From Roseibium sp. Sym1 (GTDB lineage Bacteria; Pseudomonadota; Alphaproteobacteria; Rhizobiales; Stappiaceae): a stretch of 64,000 nucleotides of DNA. Of the stretch, positions 60,133 to 64,000 are shown one piece after another; within the stretch, counting starts at the first letter, position 1; the number at the start of each line of letters is the position of its first letter. The notes beneath the pieces were generated by a model, which saw only the letters and a list, made by a program, of their open reading frames with translations, did not search any database and was not told where the DNA came from. The position numbers and the translations under genes were made by a program. The stretch is taken from the NCBI RefSeq assembly GCF_027359675.1, contig NZ_CP114786.1:2826501-2890500 (forward strand), written 5' to 3'.

Positions 60133-60969
60133 TCAGCTGCTGCCCTTGTTGGCGTTCGGGAAGAACAGCTGTTGCCCGTCGACCTCGTAATCGGCGATGG
60201 CTTTCTGGCCCTCTTTCGACAGCAGCCAGTCGATGAATTCCTGACCCATTTCGGCCTTCACATGCGGATGCGCTTCCGGGTTTACCAGGATGACGCCGTA
60301 CTGGTTGAACATCTTGTCGTCGCCCTGGACGGCAATCTGGTAGTCGCCCTTGTTGCCGAAGGCGATCCAGGTGGCGCGGTCGGTCATGATGTAGGCGCCC
60401 ATGCCCGTTCCGGTGTTGAGCGTTGCGCCCATGCCCGAGCCGGTTTCACGGTACCAGTCGCCGGAGGCTGCCGTCGGATCGATACCGGCGGCTTTCCAGA
60501 GGCGCAGTTCGGCCTTGTGGGTGCCGCTGTCGTCGCCGCGCGACGCGAACGGGGCCTCGGCTTCGGCGATTTTCTTCAGGGACGCGGCGACATCACCGGA
60601 ACCCGCGACACCTGCCGGATCATCCGCAGGGCCGACGATGACAAAGTCGTTGTACATGACATCCGACCGGGCAACGCCGAGACCGTCCGCAACGAATTTT
60701 TCTTCCGACGGCTTGGAATGCACGAACAGCACGTCGCCGTCGCCATTGGCGGCGTTCTTGATGGCCTGGCCGGTGCCGACGGCGACCACACGCACCTCAA
60801 TGCCGGTCTTTTCCTGGAACTTCGGCAGCAGGTAGTCAAACAGGCCGGAATTCTGTGTCGATGTTGTCGACTGGACGACGATGAACTTGTCCTCGGCGAA
60901 GGCTGTCTGCCCCGCCAGGGCGCCGGCAATCAATGTGGCGGCAAGCGCCAGAAATGCTCTTCTGATCAA
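60133..60969 (-). CDS. tupA: tungstate ABC transporter binding protein
   Basis: A 278-residue periplasmic protein with signal peptide ending TAFA. VQSTTSTQNSGLFDYLLPKF is the TupA motif whose Thr/Ser residues bind the oxyanion; VVAVGTGQAIKNAANGD and SRGDDSGTHKAELRLW are also conserved and distinguish it from molybdate ModA. It is the last gene of the tupBCA-type operon. The C-terminal HVKAEMGQEFIDWLLSKEG block is shared with the cytochrome at 48214-48975. Start overlaps the ATPase stop. Confidence 0.9.
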   Translation of the reverse strand: MIRRAFLALAATLIAGALAGQTAFAEDKFIVVQSTTSTQNSGLFDYLLPKFQEKTGIEVRVVAVGTGQAIKNAANGDGDVLFVHSKPSEEKFVADGLGVARSDVMYNDFVIVGPADDPAGVAGSGDVAASLKKIAEAEAPFASRGDDSGTHKAELRLWKAAGIDPTAASGDWYRETGSGMGATLNTGTGMGAYIMTDRATWIAFGNKGDYQIAVQGDDKMFNQYGVILVNPEAHPHVKAEMGQEFIDWLLSKEGQKAIADYEVDGQQLFFPNANKGSS

Positions 60970-61784
60970 TGTGACCTCCCAGGGTGCTCTTTTATGGAAC
61001 GTGTGTTGGGGCCGAGATAGATCCGGCCGTCCCGCCAGGCTTTGACGGGCTCACTGCGTGGTGATTTCAAAACGGTTTCGACCGGTCCGGTTTCGGCGAC
61101 GCTGCCGTCCTGCAGAAAGACGAGATCCTGGCCGAGCCGTTTTGCCTGTCCGGCATCATGGGTTACCAGCACGACGGTGACGCCGCGCGCGTTTGCGTCC
61201 AGGACAAGCTGTTCGATGGCGGCCGTGGACGCCGGGTCCAGGTTGGCTGTGGGCTCGTCCAGGAACAGAAGCTCCGGCTCGCAGGCGAGCGCCCTTACGA
61301 GGGACAGGCGCTGCTGTTCGCCGCCGGACAACACCCGGGCCGGGCGTTTGGCAAGATGTTCGAGCCCGGCATCGGCTAGGGCGGCGCGGATCTTCTCGGC
61401 GCGTTCGCTGCCGCGCCGGCCGCGTACCGTAAGGGCGAATTTCATGTTTGCGAACACGGACCGGCGCAGCAGGACCGGCCGCTGGAACACCATGGCCTGC
61501 GCTTGGCGGGCGTCGCCATCGAGCCTGGCGCCCCGCCACAGGATGGTGCCTTCCTCGGGCTGCAGAAGCCCGTGCATGAGACGCAGCAACAGGCTCTTGC
61601 CCGCGCCGTTGGGGCCCATGATCAAGGTGCGCGATCCGCGCCGGATGCCGAGATCCACCTGGTCCAGAAGGCGCTCGCCGCCTGCTGAAAAGCGGAGCCC
61701 GCGGACCTCGAGCAGCGGAGCCTCCAGGTTGGCTGCGGGAGCCCCGAGAGCGCTTGGAGCTGTGTTGAAGGCAACGTCACGCAT
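60966..61784 (-). CDS. tupC: tungstate ABC transporter ATPase
   Basis: A 272-residue ATP-binding subunit. Walker A MGPNGAGKSLLLR, signature LSGGEQQRLSLVRAL, Walker B LLFLDEPTANLD and switch His in VVLVTHDAGQAKRLG are intact. The first 25 residues (MRDVAFNTAPSALGAPAANL) are extra. It overlaps tupB by eight bases and tupA by four, so all three genes are coupled. Confidence 0.9.
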   Translation of the reverse strand: MRDVAFNTAPSALGAPAANLEAPLLEVRGLRFSAGGERLLDQVDLGIRRGSRTLIMGPNGAGKSLLLRLMHGLLQPEEGTILWRGARLDGDARQAQAMVFQRPVLLRRSVFANMKFALTVRGRRGSERAEKIRAALADAGLEHLAKRPARVLSGGEQQRLSLVRALACEPELLFLDEPTANLDPASTAAIEQLVLDANARGVTVVLVTHDAGQAKRLGQDLVFLQDGSVAETGPVETVLKSPRSEPVKAWRDGRIYLGPNTRSIKEHPGRSH

Positions 61785-62484
61785 AGGCGGACCTCATGGC
61801 GGAGCTGCGGAGTGCCATGACCGCGGCGTTCACGGCAAAGGCTATCAGCAGGAGAATGATGCCGAGCGCGAGTGCAAGCTGCAGGTTGCCCTTCGACGTT
61901 TCCAGGGCGATGGTGGTGGTCATGACCCTGGTGACATGATTGATGTTGCCGCCAACGATGATGACGGCGCCGACTTCCGCCACGGCGCGGCCGAAGCCGG
62001 CGAGGGCCACGGTCAGCAGGCTGTAGCGTGCATCCCAGAGCATGGCCGTGAGCCGGTCCAGCGGGCCCACGCCCATGGACGCAAACTGTTCGGCATATTC
62101 CCGGTTGAGATCCTCGATCACCTGGCGGGTAAGAGCGGCGACGATCGGCGTCACCAGCACCATCTGGGCGATGATCATGGCGGTCGGGGTGTAAAGCAGG
62201 CGCAGCACGCCGAGCGGCCCGGATGCGGACAGCATCAGGTAGACCAGCAGGCCGACCACGACCGGCGGAAGACCCATGAGGGCGTTCAGAACAACCGCCA
62301 AAAGCGTGCGGCCGGGAAAGCGGAATGTGGCGACGGCTGCCCCCAGGGGCAGGCCGATCAGGCAGGCGAGGGCAACAGCCGTCAGCGTGACCTGCATGGA
62401 CAGACCGATGATTTCAAGGAGATCCGGATCCAGCATGAACAGCAGGCCGAAAGCCCCGCCAATCGCGCTCCAGAAACTGTCCAT
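61777..62484 (-). CDS. tupB: tungstate ABC transporter permease
   Basis: A 235-residue inner-membrane permease with about five helices. GLPPVVVGLLVYLMLSASGP and VALAGFGRAVAEVGAVIIVG carry the conserved membrane and coupling segments of TupB/ModB-type permeases. The ATG at 62482-62484 follows GGGAGGA; an in-frame ATG at 62568 would add 28 unlikely residues. It begins the minus-strand tup operon. Confidence 0.9.
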   Translation of the reverse strand: MDSFWSAIGGAFGLLFMLDPDLLEIIGLSMQVTLTAVALACLIGLPLGAAVATFRFPGRTLLAVVLNALMGLPPVVVGLLVYLMLSASGPLGVLRLLYTPTAMIIAQMVLVTPIVAALTRQVIEDLNREYAEQFASMGVGPLDRLTAMLWDARYSLLTVALAGFGRAVAEVGAVIIVGGNINHVTRVMTTTIALETSKGNLQLALALGIILLLIAFAVNAAVMALRSSAMRSAYA

Positions 62485-62632
62485 TCTTGTTGTTCCTCCC
62501 GCCTTCTCCGGAAAAAATAACAAAAAACGCATAAGAATCCAAATTACAAACGGCATTTGCTGGCACAAAAACGGCTCGCGCTGTTGGCGGCCTGCAATCC
62601 CTGATTTAAAAGGCCGGGCGGGGAGAGCCTAA

Positions 62633-63259
62633 ATGACCATGATCACGGACATAGAAGACTTCTTTTCAAAGGGCTGCGGGCGTTGCGCGCGGTTTGCAAC
62701 ACCGGACTGTTCGGCGCGTCATTGGAGTGAAGGCCTTGCCCGGCTGCGCGAGCTCTGCCGGGAGGCCGGCCTGACCGAAACCGTCAAATGGGCTCATCCC
62801 TGCTATGCGCATGGTGAGCGGAACATTGCGCTGATCGGGGCGTTTCGCGGCGATTTTCGACTCAGTTTCTTCAACGCGGCCCTGATGAAGGACCCTGAGG
62901 GGGTCCTTGTCAAAAACGGCCCGAACACGCAGCATCCCGGCGTGATCCGGTTTACGGAGACCTTGCAGGTGGCGGCGATGAAACCCGTCATCGCGTCCTA
63001 CCTGGCAGAGGCAAAAGGCTATGCCGCGGCGGGCGTGCTGCCGCCGAAGCAGACGGTTGAACTGGAGCTGCCGGAGGAGCTGGTCGATGCCATGGATGCC
63101 GACCCCGAGCTGGCGGAAGCCTTTCACGCACTGACACCGGGCCGGCAGAGGAGCTATGTCATCAATCTCGGTTCCGCAAAAGCATCCGCAACCCGGAACT
63201 CGCGCATCGAGAAGTTCCGGGAGAAGATGATTGCCGGCAAAGGCGCGAACGAACGGTAG
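62633..63259 (+). CDS. YdeI/DUF1801-like protein
   Basis: A 208-residue cytoplasmic protein. The N-terminal fold with RLRELCREAGLTETVKWAHP, GAFRGDFRLSFFNAALMKD and RFTETLQVAAMKPVIASYL is DUF1801-like; the C-terminal LAEAFHALTPGRQRSYVINL and RNSRIEKFREKM are the YdeI/OmpD-associated tail. Function is unknown; relatives are sometimes linked to envelope stress. An ATG six bases in (62639) is an alternative start. It is monocistronic and divergent from tupB. Confidence 0.8.
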   Translation: MTMITDIEDFFSKGCGRCARFATPDCSARHWSEGLARLRELCREAGLTETVKWAHPCYAHGERNIALIGAFRGDFRLSFFNAALMKDPEGVLVKNGPNTQHPGVIRFTETLQVAAMKPVIASYLAEAKGYAAAGVLPPKQTVELELPEELVDAMDADPELAEAFHALTPGRQRSYVINLGSAKASATRNSRIEKFREKMIAGKGANER

Positions 63260-63347
63260 GCTCCACGATCTGGAAAGACGGGTCATTTCCGGCATCGGGA
63301 TCGTTTTCAGCGTCCTGGCTCTGAGCCTTAAACGCAACACTGTGGGT

Positions 63348-63545
63348 TTAGCGCGGCTTCTTCTTGTCGGAAGGCAGAATTTCATCTTCCGGCACCGATT
63401 CCGCTTCCGGCAGCGCGAGCGGTTCGTGAACAATGATGTTTGCGCCGAGTTTTTTCATCGCAGAGCGAACATCGCCAGCAAGTGCCTCGGAGGTCGAAGG
63501 CGCTTTGACGGTGACACCGCGTTTGGACGTTTTGGTCACTTTCAT
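63348..63545 (-). CDS. short hypothetical protein
   Basis: A 65-residue hydrophilic protein starting MKVTKTSKRGVTVKAPSTSE, with an amphipathic helix (AGDVRSAMKKLGANIIVHEP) and an acidic then basic tail ending DKKKPR. AGGGG lies upstream of the ATG. No family is recognised and expression is uncertain. Confidence 0.45.
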   Translation of the reverse strand: MKVTKTSKRGVTVKAPSTSEALAGDVRSAMKKLGANIIVHEPLALPEAESVPEDEILPSDKKKPR

Positions 63546-63790
63546 CCGACAACCCCTATTCGCCTGTCCGGCAACGTGCGAACCCGGGTAAAACCATCGT
63601 CGCGCAGAAGCGGGCGATCTGATTGTAATAGCAGATATTCGTGCCGGAAGCGTGTCGGATGATCCGTTGACCCGCCGCGGAAACTCCGACGCCGCGTGCC
63701 AGCCTGTGCCTCGAATCTAAGGAGCGATCCCGGCAAATGCAAGGCGCTCAGGCGTGGCAACGGTCTTTCCGGTCGCTCTGGCCTCGTCCG
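63546..63790. other. 245-base gap, nothing recognised
   Basis: Short antisense frames only. No clear promoter or repeat is seen. Confidence 0.35.
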
Positions 63791-64000
63791 TCAGACGGTC
63801 GGCACGGCAGCAGGTGGTGCGATGCTGGCCCAACGGGTGCGCCATCTGTCGGCGGTGGGGCCGGCATATTCCTGTACTGTCCAGAAGTTCCGTGTATCGG
63901 CCGGGTCGACATGCGTCGAGCTGTAGTCTCCCCAGCGGTTCCGGGTCCCACTGAATGTGAGGTGATATGTGTTTTTGCCCGGAGCGTAGATCACCGGGCT
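63791..64000 (-). CDS. C-terminal end of a gene running off the right edge
   Basis: The minus-strand frame is open from the edge to the stop at 63791, about 69 residues. RNRWGDYSSTHVDPADTRNF with WTVQEYA and WRTRWASIAP is a motif seen at the C-terminus of many exported proteins of alpha- and deltaproteobacteria (RWGDYS ... WT.QEYA ... W.T). A GTG in frame at 63994 is probably internal. The protein's main function lies outside the window. Confidence 0.6.
   Translation of the reverse strand, partial: SPVIYAPGKNTYHLTFSGTRNRWGDYSSTHVDPADTRNFWTVQEYAGPTADRWRTRWASIAPPAAVPTV

Noticed and set aside
1-64000. tRNA, rRNA, riboswitch and CRISPR search by eye
   Set aside because: No cloverleaf with CCA-like end, rRNA core, known riboswitch core or regular repeat array was recognised.

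Overview
The window is about 64 kb of GC-rich DNA (roughly 60-65 % by eye) that reads like the chromosome of a marine alphaproteobacterium. The Stappiaceae (Labrenzia/Roseibium/Stappia type) are my best guess, inferred from the gene content: a glycerol ABC operon of the rhizobial glpVSTPQU type, TRAP transporters, DUF3305/DUF3306 formate dehydrogenase satellites and palindromic intergenic repeats typical of Hyphomicrobiales. No rRNA, tRNA, CRISPR array, prophage or intact transposase was found.

Left part (1-16 kb): the start of a large transglutaminase/DUF2126 protein that runs off the left edge; two periplasmic binding-protein genes facing away from each other; tryptophan 2,3-dioxygenase; an orphan branched-chain-amino-acid-type binding protein; an extended SDR reductase; then the glycerol uptake operon (binding protein, two unequal ATPases, two permeases, small membrane protein). 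A BlaI-type repressor and M56 membrane protease pair follows.

Middle (16-28 kb): two miniature inverted-repeat elements lie just upstream of a complete NAD-reducing [NiFe]-hydrogenase operon (hoxF with fused HoxE-like domain, hoxU, hoxY, hoxH, hoxW). An FNR/FixK-type box sits in the promoter. Facing it is a tight minus-strand operon of seven genes that nearly all make or break phosphate bonds: Nudix, PhoU-like/APH fusion kinase, ATP-grasp, HprK-related kinase, histidine phosphatase, metallophosphatase, amphi-Trp-like protein. It resembles the GAK gene set known only from genome comparison and is the best candidate here for an undescribed system.

28-38 kb: an RpiR-type regulator faces an operon for an N-formylglutamate-amidohydrolase-like enzyme, a TRAP transporter, a glutamine-synthetase-like ligase, an aldehyde dehydrogenase and an iron-type alcohol dehydrogenase. 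Together these suggest import of an amine or amino alcohol and its breakdown as a gamma-glutamyl conjugate (inference). 38-45 kb: carbonic anhydrase, a TetR/NmrA pair with tandem operators, a membrane protein, PhzF-like protein, serine beta-lactamase-like hydrolase and polyphosphate kinase 2 with a perfect FNR-type box.

45.6-62.5 kb: a large formate dehydrogenase island. The core is the Tat-target peptide, FdhA (cysteine at the metal), FdhB and FdhC, with a TorD-like chaperone, a WD40/cytochrome c protein and a 42-residue membrane peptide. Around it are Mrp/ApbC, DUF3305, DUF3306, a polyferredoxin and a cytochrome c whose N-terminal half is a shortened copy of a tungstate-binding protein. A full tungstate transporter (tupBCA) flanks it, so the enzyme may carry tungsten. 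With the hydrogenase, this gives the cell two routes to low-potential electrons, H2 and formate. The right edge has a DUF1801/YdeI-like gene, a short hypothetical gene and the 3' end of another gene.
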